Shown: positions 1 to 9,500 of the stretch, one piece after another
Layout of the letters: each line of letters begins with the position of its first letter
Numbering within the stretch: the stretch's first letter is position 1
Notes under the pieces: model-generated
Seen by the model: only the letters and a program-made list of their open reading frames with translations
Databases searched by the model: none
What the model was told of the DNA's origin: nothing
Assembly (NCBI GenBank): GCA_028874365.1
Contig: JAPPJZ010000033.1
Span: forward strand, 94,647-158,646
Source of the DNA: Chloroflexota bacterium
GTDB taxonomy: Bacteria > Chloroflexota > Dehalococcoidia > Bin125
Direction: 5' to 3'
Length of the DNA: 64,000 bases
Position numbers and translations under genes: made by a program

Positions 1-1
1 G

Positions 2-352
2 CTCCAGTTCCAGCGCACGGCGGTGCAGGATGTCGAACTGCGCGGCCAGAAGATTCGCAAGGGCGAATCGGTCGTGCTCTGGTATCCCTCGGCCAACCGC
101 GACGAAGAGATCTTCGAGGATCCCTACAGATTCGACATCACGCGCAAAGAGAACGACCACTTCGCCTTCGGCGGATACGGCGAGCACTTCTGCCTCGGCG
201 CGAACCTCGCGCGATGGGAGATGCGTTCGATCTTCCATGCGCTGCGTCCGATCCTGCCGCAACTGGAGATCGCGGCTGACCCGGAGTACGTGATCTCGTT
301 CCTCCACGTCGGTGGGATTAAGCGCCAGATGGTTCGCCACCGCCCCGCCTAG
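2..352 (+). CDS. Cytochrome P450, C-terminal fragment (5' end outside window)
   Basis: The reading frame is open from base 2, so the gene begins upstream of the window. The visible part is the last ~116 residues of a P450: the FGGYGEHFCLGANLAR heme-binding loop, whose cysteine codon at 191-193 would ligate the heme iron, and the conserved tail VGGIKRQMV. About 90% of residues match the same region of the P450 that starts at 403, so it is a recent tandem paralogue. P450s of this soluble bacterial type hydroxylate small hydrophobic substrates with electrons from a ferredoxin. The substrate cannot be told from this fragment. The gap to the next P450 is 50 bases, so co-transcription is likely. 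Confidence 0.93.
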   Translation, partial: LQFQRTAVQDVELRGQKIRKGESVVLWYPSANRDEEIFEDPYRFDITRKENDHFAFGGYGEHFCLGANLARWEMRSIFHALRPILPQLEIAADPEYVISFLHVGGIKRQMVRHRPA

Positions 353-402
353 TCGAGCGCGTGTCGTAGCATTTCGCCAAACAGGACGAAGAGGGGGTTC
401 CC

Positions 403-1728
403 ATGGTCATCGCCGAAGCGCCCGGATTGACACTCGACGCGGTCGACATCACCGACGCGGATCGCTACCGCGACATTGGTTATCCGTGGGCGGAGTGGGA
501 CCTGCTGCGCCGCGAGGCGCCGGTCTACTGGTATCAGCGGCCGGGGTTCGAGCCATTCTGGGCGATCACGAAGCATGCCGATATCCGCTACATCTCGTCG
601 CACCCAGAGCTGTTCTCAAACACACAAATGCTGCGTCTGAACAAGGCCTCGAAGCTGGCCTCGGCCCAGCGCCAGCGCGAAGCGGGCACCAACCGGACCG
701 GCGGACACCCAGACGATCCGCCCGACTTCATCTACATGGACCCGCCCGAGCACCGACAGCACCGCAGCCTCGTCGCGCGGCACTTCACGCCCCGCATGAT
801 GAAGATGCTCGAGGATCACTTCGCCCACATGGCGGAGAACTACGTCTCGGACTTCGCCGACAAGGTCGTCGCCGACTTCGCCGAGCGTGGATCGAAGTCT
901 GCCGTAGACGTGGTGCACGAGCTCTCGGCCAAGTTGCCGGTCGCCGCGATCTGCTCGATGGGTGGCGTGCCGGAGGAGGACTGGGACCAGATCTTCGAGT
1001 GGACTGAAGTGCTCGTTGGCGCGGAAGACCCGGAGTATCGACTGCCCGGTGAGACGCCCAGCCAGGCCAGCCAGCGCATCTCGGTCGAGTGGTTCCACTA
1101 CAACAACAGCTTGATCGAGGAACGCAAGCGGAATCTGGGCGACGATCTGCTGAGCGACCTGTTACGGGCGGAGGTCGATGGTCGGAAGCTGACGCCGGGC
1201 GAGATCCACGGTTATTTCGTGCTGCTGCTGGCGGCTGGCAACGAGACGACGCGCAACTCGATCTCGGGTGGCGTCAAGGCGCTGATCGACCATCCCGAGC
1301 AGATGCAGATGCTGGTCGACGACGCCTCATTGGTGCCCTCGGCGGTCGAGGAGATTCTGCGCTGGACCTCGATCGTGATCCAGTTCCAGCGGACCGCGGT
1401 GGAGGACGTCGAGCTGCGCGGGCAGACGATCCGCAAGGGCGAGTCGGTGGTGCTCTGGTATCCGTCCGCCAATCGCGACGAGGATGTCTTCGAGGATCCC
1501 TACCGGTTCGACATCACCCGCGAGGACAACGACCACTTCGCGTTCGGCGGCTACGGCGAACACTTCTGCCTGGGCGCCAATCTCGCGCGATGGGAGATGC
1601 GATCGATCTTCCACGCGCTGCGGCCGATCCTGCCGCAGCTCGAGCTGACCGCGGATCCAGAGCACGTGATTGGATTCCTCCACGTGGGCGGCATCAAGCG
1701 GCAAATGGTCCGCTACCGACCCGCATAG
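403..1728 (+). CDS. Cytochrome P450 (second of three tandem copies)
   Basis: A complete 441-residue soluble P450 with no membrane anchor. Visible landmarks are the I-helix oxygen-binding motif AGNETTRNSI, the K-helix ExxR in EEILRW, and the heme loop FGGYGEHFCLG with Cys389 as predicted iron ligand. The ATG at 403 follows a purine-rich GAAGAGGGGG stretch. The motif set resembles the CYP124/125/142 and linalool-hydroxylase-like group (fatty acid, sterol or terpenoid oxidation); that substrate class is inferred from general resemblance only. It lies between two paralogues in the same direction. The closest candidate redox partner is the small ferredoxin encoded at 9599-9790 on the other strand. 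Confidence 0.95.
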   Translation: MVIAEAPGLTLDAVDITDADRYRDIGYPWAEWDLLRREAPVYWYQRPGFEPFWAITKHADIRYISSHPELFSNTQMLRLNKASKLASAQRQREAGTNRTGGHPDDPPDFIYMDPPEHRQHRSLVARHFTPRMMKMLEDHFAHMAENYVSDFADKVVADFAERGSKSAVDVVHELSAKLPVAAICSMGGVPEEDWDQIFEWTEVLVGAEDPEYRLPGETPSQASQRISVEWFHYNNSLIEERKRNLGDDLLSDLLRAEVDGRKLTPGEIHGYFVLLLAAGNETTRNSISGGVKALIDHPEQMQMLVDDASLVPSAVEEILRWTSIVIQFQRTAVEDVELRGQTIRKGESVVLWYPSANRDEDVFEDPYRFDITREDNDHFAFGGYGEHFCLGANLARWEMRSIFHALRPILPQLELTADPEHVIGFLHVGGIKRQMVRYRPA

Positions 1729-1800
1729 CATTCAATTCGGTCGCGCGAGCAGGTATCTTCATGACGATCTCCCGGTCGGGGATCGGCATGGAGGCTTGCA

Positions 1801-3129
1801 ATGGTTACCGCTGAACGACCTGCATTGACGCTGGACACGCTGAACATCACCGATACATCGATCTACGTCGATCATGGCTACCCGTGGGAAGCGTGGGACA
1901 TCCTGCGCCGCGAAGCGCCGGTCTACTGGTACCAGCGGCCCAACTTTGAGCCGTTCTGGGCGATCACCAAGCACGCCGATATCCGCTACATCTCATCGCA
2001 TCCAGAGCTGTTCTCGAACACGCAACTGCTGCGGATGAACGATCACGACTCGATCGGGATTACTGAGCGGGGGCGCGAAGTCAACGCCAACCGTTACGGC
2101 GGGCACCCCGGCGAGCCGCCGGACTTCATCTTCATGGACCCGCCGGAGCATCGGGAGCATCGGCGTTTGGTGGCGCACCACTTCACGCCGCGGATGATGA
2201 AGCGGCTCGAGGATCACTTTGCCGAGATGTCGGAGAACTACATCTCGAGCTTCGCGGACAAGATCGTGGCCGACTTTGCCGAACGCGGACAGACGAGCGC
2301 GCTCGACGTGGTACACGAGGTGTCGGCGTTGTTGCCGGTCGCGGCGATCTGCGACATGGCCGGCGTGCCCGAAGATGACTGGGGCCAGATCTTTCACTGG
2401 ACGGAGACGGCCGGGGGCGCAGCGGATCCGGAGTTCCGGCTGCCGGGTGAAGATCGCGAGCAGACGATTCGCCGGGTGAACCTGGAGTTCAACGTTTACA
2501 ACGAGGGGCTGGTGCGGGAGCGTCAGGCGAACGGGCTGGGCGACGACCTGCTGAGCGACCTGATGCGGGCTGAGGTGGGCGGCGAGCATTTGACGCCGCG
2601 TGAGATTTCCTCTTACTTCCGGCTGTTGATCGGGGCCGGCAACGAGACGACCCGGAACTCGATCACGGGCGGGATCAAGGCGCTGCTGGATCATCGCGAC
2701 CAGCTGGACGACCTGGTGGCGAACCCGGAGCTGATTCCGTCGGCGGTTGAGGAGATCCTGCGCTGGACGTCGATTGTGATCCAGTTCCAGCGGACGGTGA
2801 CCGAGGACCTGGAGCTGCGCGGGAAGACGCTGCGCAAGGGCGACTCGATCGTGATGTGGTATCCGTCGGCGAATCGCGACGAAGAGGTGTTCGAGAACCC
2901 GTACAAGTTCGACATCCGACGCGATCCGAACGACCACTTCGCGTTTGGCGGCTACGGCGAGCACTTCTGCCTGGGCGCGAATCTCGCCCGTTGGGAGATG
3001 CGCTCGATCTTCCATGCGCTCTTGCCGATCCTTCCGAATCTGGAGTTGGCCGGCGAACCGGAGATGGTGCCGCAGTCGCTTCATGTCGGCGGCATCAAGC
3101 GGCAGATGGTGCGCTACCGAGCTCGGTAA
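1801..3129 (+). CDS. Cytochrome P450 (third of three tandem copies)
   Basis: A complete 442-residue P450 with AGNETTRNSI in the I-helix, EEILRW for ExxR, and FGGYGEHFCLG with Cys390 as the expected heme ligand. It is clearly paralogous to the two upstream P450s but more diverged from them than they are from each other. The ATG at 1801 follows a GGAGG about 7 bases upstream. The 72-base gap before it shows no obvious terminator. The three copies could act on related substrates or on successive positions of one substrate; the sequence does not decide this. Confidence 0.95.
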   Translation: MVTAERPALTLDTLNITDTSIYVDHGYPWEAWDILRREAPVYWYQRPNFEPFWAITKHADIRYISSHPELFSNTQLLRMNDHDSIGITERGREVNANRYGGHPGEPPDFIFMDPPEHREHRRLVAHHFTPRMMKRLEDHFAEMSENYISSFADKIVADFAERGQTSALDVVHEVSALLPVAAICDMAGVPEDDWGQIFHWTETAGGAADPEFRLPGEDREQTIRRVNLEFNVYNEGLVRERQANGLGDDLLSDLMRAEVGGEHLTPREISSYFRLLIGAGNETTRNSITGGIKALLDHRDQLDDLVANPELIPSAVEEILRWTSIVIQFQRTVTEDLELRGKTLRKGDSIVMWYPSANRDEEVFENPYKFDIRRDPNDHFAFGGYGEHFCLGANLARWEMRSIFHALLPILPNLELAGEPEMVPQSLHVGGIKRQMVRYRAR

Positions 3130-3148
3130 ATTGGGCTAGTCCCATACA

Positions 3149-6126
3149 GTGGTGGAGATGCTGTTCTCCATCAGGAACAAGCCGGGCCTGATTGCGCTCC
3201 TCCTGGCGGTGATCGCATTCGCCAGCGCGCTCCTGGTCATCGGCGTCACGGGGGCTCAAGGCCCGGCGCCGGCCGATCCGGCGTACGAGCTGAGCGCTCA
3301 GGTGCTTTCCCGCGTCGACGAGCGCGGCCGCATTGAGCTCTGCCTGCGCACCGATGACGGCCAGGTGCTCTGCCCGCGAGCCCGATTCCTGCATCCCGAC
3401 CTGGCGTCGACGGATCGCTGGATCGCGAGCGGCGAGATTGCCTGGAATGCGCCGATCGATCTCGATCGCGTCCTCTACCAGGCCGCGGCGTCTCCAGTCC
3501 GAGGGAACGAATCGGGCTGCCAGCCGGGCGTGGAGCGGATGTTGTCGGCCACGTGGAAGGTCGAGACGTCCGGAACGTTGGGCACCGCGTTTCATGTCGG
3601 GAACGGGCGCTTCATCACCGCTCATCACGTGGTAGACGGTCGACCCCCGTTCGTATCGCTGATCCATGGCGATCGGACGATCGGCGCGGCGGTGCTCGGT
3701 GTGGAGCCGGAGTTCGATCTTGCCCTGTTGGAGGTGGTCACGCCGGAGTTGGTCTCTGACGTGCCGAGCGTGGCCTTGCGCGCTCCGACGCAGGACGACG
3801 TCGGGCAGCCGGTGCTGATGGTCGGCTATCCCGGCGGCGAGGCGCTGACCGTATCCGGCGGCGGGGTGGTGATTCAGGTCTGGGACAACAACATTCAAAC
3901 GTCCAGCGCCATTCGCACAGGGAATAGCGGGGGTCCAGTGTTCGACGCCTGCGGGGACGTGATCGGGGTGGTCTGGGCGGGCGGTTCGTCCTGGTCCTAC
4001 ACATACTCCGGACGGGCGCTGCAGTCGTCGCTGCGGCGCATCAAAGAGAGCTGGCCGCGCTGGCCGCGAGAACCCGAGTCGGTTCCCGCGACGCTGCATG
4101 CGGCGGGTCGGATGGTCTGGCACTACGGCGCTGAGCCGCCGCAGGGCGTGGATTGTTCCGAGCTGGACGGCGATTGGTGGCTCGGCGTCTCGGCGGTGGC
4201 GGACGAGGCGGAGGTGCGCAGCGATCTGGAGCGGAGCGGATGGCGTCAGGTCGGCGTCTGCGGCGCCGACGGACCGGACGATTTCGATAACGGACGCACG
4301 TACATCGCAGCGCTCGAGCGGATCGGTTCTCCACCGCTGATTGACTGCTCTGAGCATGAACTCGCCTTCGTCGAGACCGAGCTCTACCAGGGCAGGCAGG
4401 CGTTTGGCGACGTGAGACTGACCAGCCACGGTCTGGGACCGAACTGCCCCGGCTTGCTCCGCTATCGGCTGCTCGTCGCCTTCGATGATCCGATCGGCAG
4501 CGGGGCCGAGCTGGGGGCGACGCTGGTTGGCTCGGATGGATCGCTCCAGGTCGGCGGTTGGTCGGCACGCTCGTTCCGGACGCTGGGCAACGCGCCGGAC
4601 GGGCTGATCACATCGCTCTGGCAGGAGTGGACGACTGCATCCGAGTTTGACCCCGCCGCGATCCGCCTCGCTGCAGGCGAGCAGCGTTGGCTGGTACAGA
4701 TCGCGCCTGAGACATCCGAGTCGTCGGCCGCCACCGCGGGCCTCGCCGTTGAGCAGACCGTTCGTATCGTTGTGCGCGTTGACGCCGAGAGCGGCACGGT
4801 TCGGGCCTGTCTGCGCAGCGCCGACGGTGTGGAATGTGGCTCCGATGGTGGGATCCTGGCGTATCCGTCCGAGAGCGGGCGCTGGCGCGCCTCGGCTCCG
4901 GTGCGATGGACCGCTGCCGTGCCGGTTGAGCTCACTGCCCTGCTTGAGCACGTCGCCCAGCCGGTGTTGACATGCGCCTATCGAGACCCCGACGAGCTGT
5001 ACGCCTGGCAATTCAACTCGCTGGCCGGCAGCGGGACGGCGGTGCATGTCGGCGAAGGCCAGTTCCTCGTCAACGGTCGGCAGGCGCCTGAGACTGCGCC
5101 GTGGGGCGTCGTGTCGCGCGGCGAGATCTCGCTTCCGGTAATTCGCGTTGCCTTCGACGAGCGCAACGACCTGGCACTGGTCGAGCTGTTCGATCCGGAG
5201 GACGAAGCGGATCTGGGCGCTCCAGCCAGGTTCGGCAGTACCGGGTACGGCCTGGTCGGCGGCCATGCCCATTTGCTCTCGTATCCCTCCGGGCTCGCGG
5301 AGCGGCACCTGCTGACCGTGCTCGACGTTGCCGAGGTTACCCAGCGGGTGATTCGCGTCGAGCCGACGGGCATCAGGCGTCATGGGGCCCCGCTGATCGA
5401 TCTCTGCAGTGGCGACCTGATCGGGATGTCGATCGGCGGCGACGATCTCCTGCGTGCCGAGACCGTTCGGGCCGCGCTCGATGACATGCGCAGTCGCGCC
5501 GAGCGCCCTATCTACTCGCAGGCTGGTCCTCCCGCTTATGGTTCGGCAGCTATCCACGCGCGGCCGCTGTACGCCGGACCAATTCAACCGGAGTTCTCGG
5601 GCAGGATTTGCGACGTGCATCCATCCGAGCGATTCGACACCCACTACGCGGTTTACGCGGCCTCGGTCGACAACCCGGATGTCTGGCGGGTGTACGAGAA
5701 GGACGGAGCCCGGCCTGACACCTGCGATTTCGGCGACAAGATCTTCATCGTCGAGTACCGGGCGGACGAGGAGCCGGAAGCGGTCTGCTCGAGCCGCGGC
5801 GGCCGTCGTCGCCCGTCTCCGACGTGGAGTGGGAACTGGAAGCGCCAGATGGGATCGAGCTGTTGCTGGCCACGAGCTTCCCGCGCAACGACTGTCCCGG
5901 ACTCTCCACGCTCGAGCAGACGAGGTGGTTCTCGACCCACTACTTCAAGCTGCGCAACACCAGCAGGCACGACTTCGACCGACTCACCGTGCGCGTGTAC
6001 AACGATGCCGATAAGCGCCACATCCCGCGTCGAGACGTCTACACCTTCGCCGACTCCGATGTCTGGGGCTGGCGCGTCAACGTGACCGAGGGCGTGCCGA
6101 TCAAGGTGGTGGTGACGGTTCGATAG
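3149..6126 (+). CDS. Secreted trypsin-like serine protease with degenerate second protease domain; apparent one-base frameshift
   Basis: An N-terminal hydrophobic segment (about residues 12-36) suggests export. Residues 46-102 form a small module also found in other secreted proteins of this window. A trypsin-like domain follows with a complete triad: His160 in TAHHVVDG, Asp190 in EFDLALLE, Ser260 in GNSGGPVFD. After about residue 530 the module recurs in weaker form, followed by a second protease-like domain that lacks the catalytic His and Ser. From base 5812 the homology to the paralogue at 6574 continues one frame away: 23 bases stand where the paralogue has 8 codons, so one base appears to be missing between 5789 and 5811. 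Read without correction the protein ends at 6085; corrected it ends at 6126. The start could be GTG 3149 or ATG 3158. Confidence 0.82.
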
Positions 6127-6217
6127 GCCGCGACGGGCGAGTTTCGGTTCGAGCGGGCGAAATTCGGGGCGGTTGCCCTTGCTTTGCTGTGCTGGGGTGA
6201 GAATTCGAACGAATAGT

Positions 6218-6267
6218 GTCCAAATCTGTCCAGATTTGTCCGGATCCGTCCAGATTGGTCCAGATTT
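6218..6267. repeat. Five 10-bp direct repeats in exact helical phase (locus 1)
   Basis: Five units begin GTCC at 6218, 6228, 6238, 6248 and 6258 with exact 10-base spacing. On the minus strand each unit has the form A/C-N-ATC-T/C-GGAC or close to it. The same kind of array is found near 21005, 44947 and 62124. The function is unknown; constant 10-base spacing would place every unit on one face of the DNA helix. Confidence 0.85.
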
Positions 6268-6471
6268 CTTCGGTCTCAGTGCAGGCCATTCGTGATTGAT
6301 CCGGAGGAGTCCAGGTCGGAATGCTGTCCATGCTCGCCTCCCGTCGCCGGTGGGGATTCCTGTTCGAGACCAACGATGGTACACGAACACATGTGCTTGT
6401 GGAGGCGCCTTCGGCTTAGCAGTTGCCTGGGAGACATTGGAGCGTCGGTGCGCGCCGAGCGTCCTCGTCGA

Positions 6472-6534
6472 AGTGGCAGGCGCGTACACATCAAGGAAGG
6501 CGAGCCATTCAGGGTTGTTGTGACGGTTCCATAG
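6472..6534 (+). pseudogene. 3' remnant of a third copy of the two-domain protease gene
   Basis: The 63 bases align without gaps to the last 63 bases of the protease gene ending at 6126, with 46 identities, and both end in TAG. Translated in the matching frame the remnant reads VHIKEGEPFRVVVTVP against VNVTEGVPIKVVVTVR. No upstream homology to the protease is visible in 6127-6471, so only the tail of this copy survives. The rest of the 447-base gap between the two protease genes holds the 10-bp repeat array and nothing else I can identify. Confidence 0.75.
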
Positions 6535-6573
6535 CTAACGCTCCTTCTGATCCGGCTACCGTATCTTGCGCTC

Positions 6574-9500
6574 ATGCGCTCTGTTGTTTCCTGCGCATGT
6601 CTGCTACTTGTTCTCGGCGGCTTGGTGTTCGCTCTCGCCACGTTGTTCCGCCCCTCTCCCGCGTTCGCGGAGGAGCCGCCGCTCCGTCCCGCCGTCTTGG
6701 ACGCCGCCTCAACCGCAGCCGCAACTCGATATCCAGTCTCCGGCCTGATCTTGACTCGCCTGCATGACAACGGTCGCTTGGAACTCTGCTTTAAGAGCGA
6801 GCGACAAGAGGTGCTGTGTCCCAGGCAGAGATTCTTGAACTTGGATCGCGTGCGCAGAGACCGCTGGATCACAAGCAGCGAGTTCCGCTGGGATGTGCCC
6901 ATTGATCCTGGCTTCGTGATCCCACCTCAGGCGACGGCGTCAATTGCAGATCCTGTTGCCGCCGGTGCGAGGTGCACTCCCGATTTCGAGAGAATGATGG
7001 CCGCGACCTGGAAAGTCGAGACTCTGCGAGGGCGGGGCAGCGCCTTTCATATCGGCAACGGTCGCTTCTTGACCGCACACCACGTCATCGACGGCGTACC
7101 ACCGTTCGTCACATTGACCCACGAGGAACTGGCGATGCCCGCGGCAGTACTGGGCTCGGACCCCGCAGTCGACCTGGCGCTGTTGGAGGTGTACGACCGG
7201 AACCTGACAGCGCATCTGCCTACCGTGAATCTGCGAGTACCGACCCAGGCCGATCTTGGCGAGGAGGTGTTTCTGGTTGGTTACCCGTTCGGAAATGCCC
7301 TGAATGTGTCGTTCGGCGGACTCATCACCCGCGTGTGGGAAGACGAGATTCTCACAACCGCCCCGGCGATTGGGGGGAACAGCGGTGGACCGATGTTCGA
7401 TGCTTGCGGCGAGGTGCTCGGCGTGCTCTGGGCGGGTTCAGCGAGAGGCAGTTTCTCTCACTCCGGTCACGTCTTGATCGATGCGCTGGCACATCTCGAG
7501 CCGAAATGGCCAGCGCTGCCTGAGAATCTGCCGTACGGGCTCGATCAACTGCCTGATGTGCTGATTTGGCACTTCTCCACAGAGCCACCCCCAGACCATG
7601 GATGCGCGGGGTTCGATGCTGACCTATGGGTGGGGATCGCCGGCGGTCGCGATATAGACTTCGGGATCAAACTCAATGGCTGGTTGTCCAACGACTGTTC
7701 GAGGGGTCGCACTCGGGTGATGGCCTTCGAAGGCGGCTCGTATGGATGGGACAGGACCTTTGGAGAGTCGTGTGTGTTTCACTTCGATCCGGATGATCGA
7801 GCACACCGAGATATCGATCCGGGGCGGACCGAGGTCGTGCTCCACGAGTCAGACGAACCGTACGGAAGGGCACGACTGGTTCGTCTATACGGGGACGGAT
7901 ACTGCCCAGGGGAGTTTACTCACGAGTTGGTCGTTGATTTGGATCCTCCGTTGGATTCTGGGTACAACTTCGAGGCGGCGCTCCATCGGTCCGGTGGAAT
8001 CAGGCACGTGAGCCTCAGCAAGGGATATGCGACCTACGGCGTTACCAACGAACCAAGGTCACCGCACGCGAGATACAGACAACGGTTCCGCGTTCCCGTG
8101 AATGCCGAGCTTGTGAGATTTCATCTCTCACATCGCGACCAAACCTGGACTGCAGATGTTCGCTCGCCTGATTCACAGGGGACCAGATTGACGTTGTCAG
8201 CCAAAATCATGGTGCTCGTAGAGGGCGCCTCTGGCGACGTGCGCTTCTGCTTGCAAGTCGATTCAGGTGCGCGGTTGTGCACTGCTGAGACCTTGGCACC
8301 GGGTTCCTTGGACGAAAACAAATGGCATGAACTGCCGGCAATGCGGTGGCTGGAAGACGTGCCGGCTGATCAGCTCGATCGTGAGTACGACCTATCTGCT
8401 CGTTACAGTTGCCAACTGAGCTCCACCATTGGTGATCAAGGATGGCAGCTCACCACCCTGACCGGGACCAGCGTCGCCATCTACGTCGGGAATAGACAGT
8501 TTCTTGCCGGTGCTTCGGTGTTCAGCTCAGCGTTGCCTTGGGGTGTGCTGTCCCAAAGGCATGTGGCATTGCCGGCTGTTGTCGTGGCCAATGATGAGCG
8601 GAACAACCTCGTGCTCTTGGAGATCGTTGGGCATGTGGAAGAGGAGGACCTTGGGGCACCTGTTCGTCTCTCACAGCTATCTGAGGACGATGAGGGGCGT
8701 TACGTGACGATGCTGCGTTATCCATGGGGTGACGCAGACCGTTTCAGGGTGGCGCCGGGTCAGGTCAAAGGGGTCTCAGGTCGCTCGTTTTCCTTTTCTA
8801 CCGCTTCGAGTGACCCGTTGTTTGTGTGGACCGGCACGCCTGTAATCGATGGATGCACACACGATGTGGTTGGAATGATGCTCGGGGGCGGCGTGCTCTC
8901 TGCCGGCCCGATGGTGCAGTCGCTTCAAAAGCTGCGTTCCCTGCGACAGATGCCAGAACTGCCGACGACTGGTCCAATGCTGCAGGGCTCGTCCGCGCTG
9001 TGGCCGCGCCCCCTATACGTCGGAACAGAGCAACCCGATTTCGGTGGTTGGATTTGTAACGTTCGCGAGTCAGAACGCTATGACGTCTACTACGCAATCT
9101 ACTTGGCGCGCTCGGATGATTTCGAACTAAGGCAAGTTGTGGACGGTGAGCAGGATCGGGTACGCGGATGCGGCTGGCGAGACAAAATCTTCATCGTTGA
9201 GTACCGCTCGGACCGCGTTCCGGACTTGATCTGTGCCGCTCCCAACAGGCCCGACCACCCTCTCTCCGACATCTCCGTCGAGTTTGCCGCGCCGGAAGGC
9301 GTCGAGTTGCTCCAGATCGCTGAGCTCAAGCGAGAACCTTGCGGCGACATCGAGTATGACGATGCTTGGGAAGATCGGTGGACTACGGACCTGTTCCTCA
9401 GCATCCGCGTGACGACGGACGTTGACTTTGATGACATCCAGGTCGACTACTTCGACTCCGAGGGGCGGGAACTGGACACGTACTCGCGACGTGGTGGAGA

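Noticed and set aside
3095..5644. 849-residue open frame on the minus strand
   Set aside because: It is antisense to the first protease gene, whose plus-strand product has a clear catalytic triad and a paralogue. The minus-strand product shows no family features and is Arg/Pro/His-rich, as expected of a high-GC shadow frame.
5786..5830. Selenocysteine or programmed frameshift as the explanation for the protease break
   Set aside because: There is no in-frame UGA at the break, and no slippery heptamer or strong downstream stem is evident. A single missing base accounts for the data.
6218..6267. CRISPR array
   Set aside because: Units are 10 bases with no spacers of 25-40 bases, and no cas gene is in the window.
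6292..6534. 80-residue protein-coding gene between the two protease genes
   Set aside because: Only the last ~20 codons resemble the protease tail; upstream codons show no homology or family features, so I treat it as a gene fossil.
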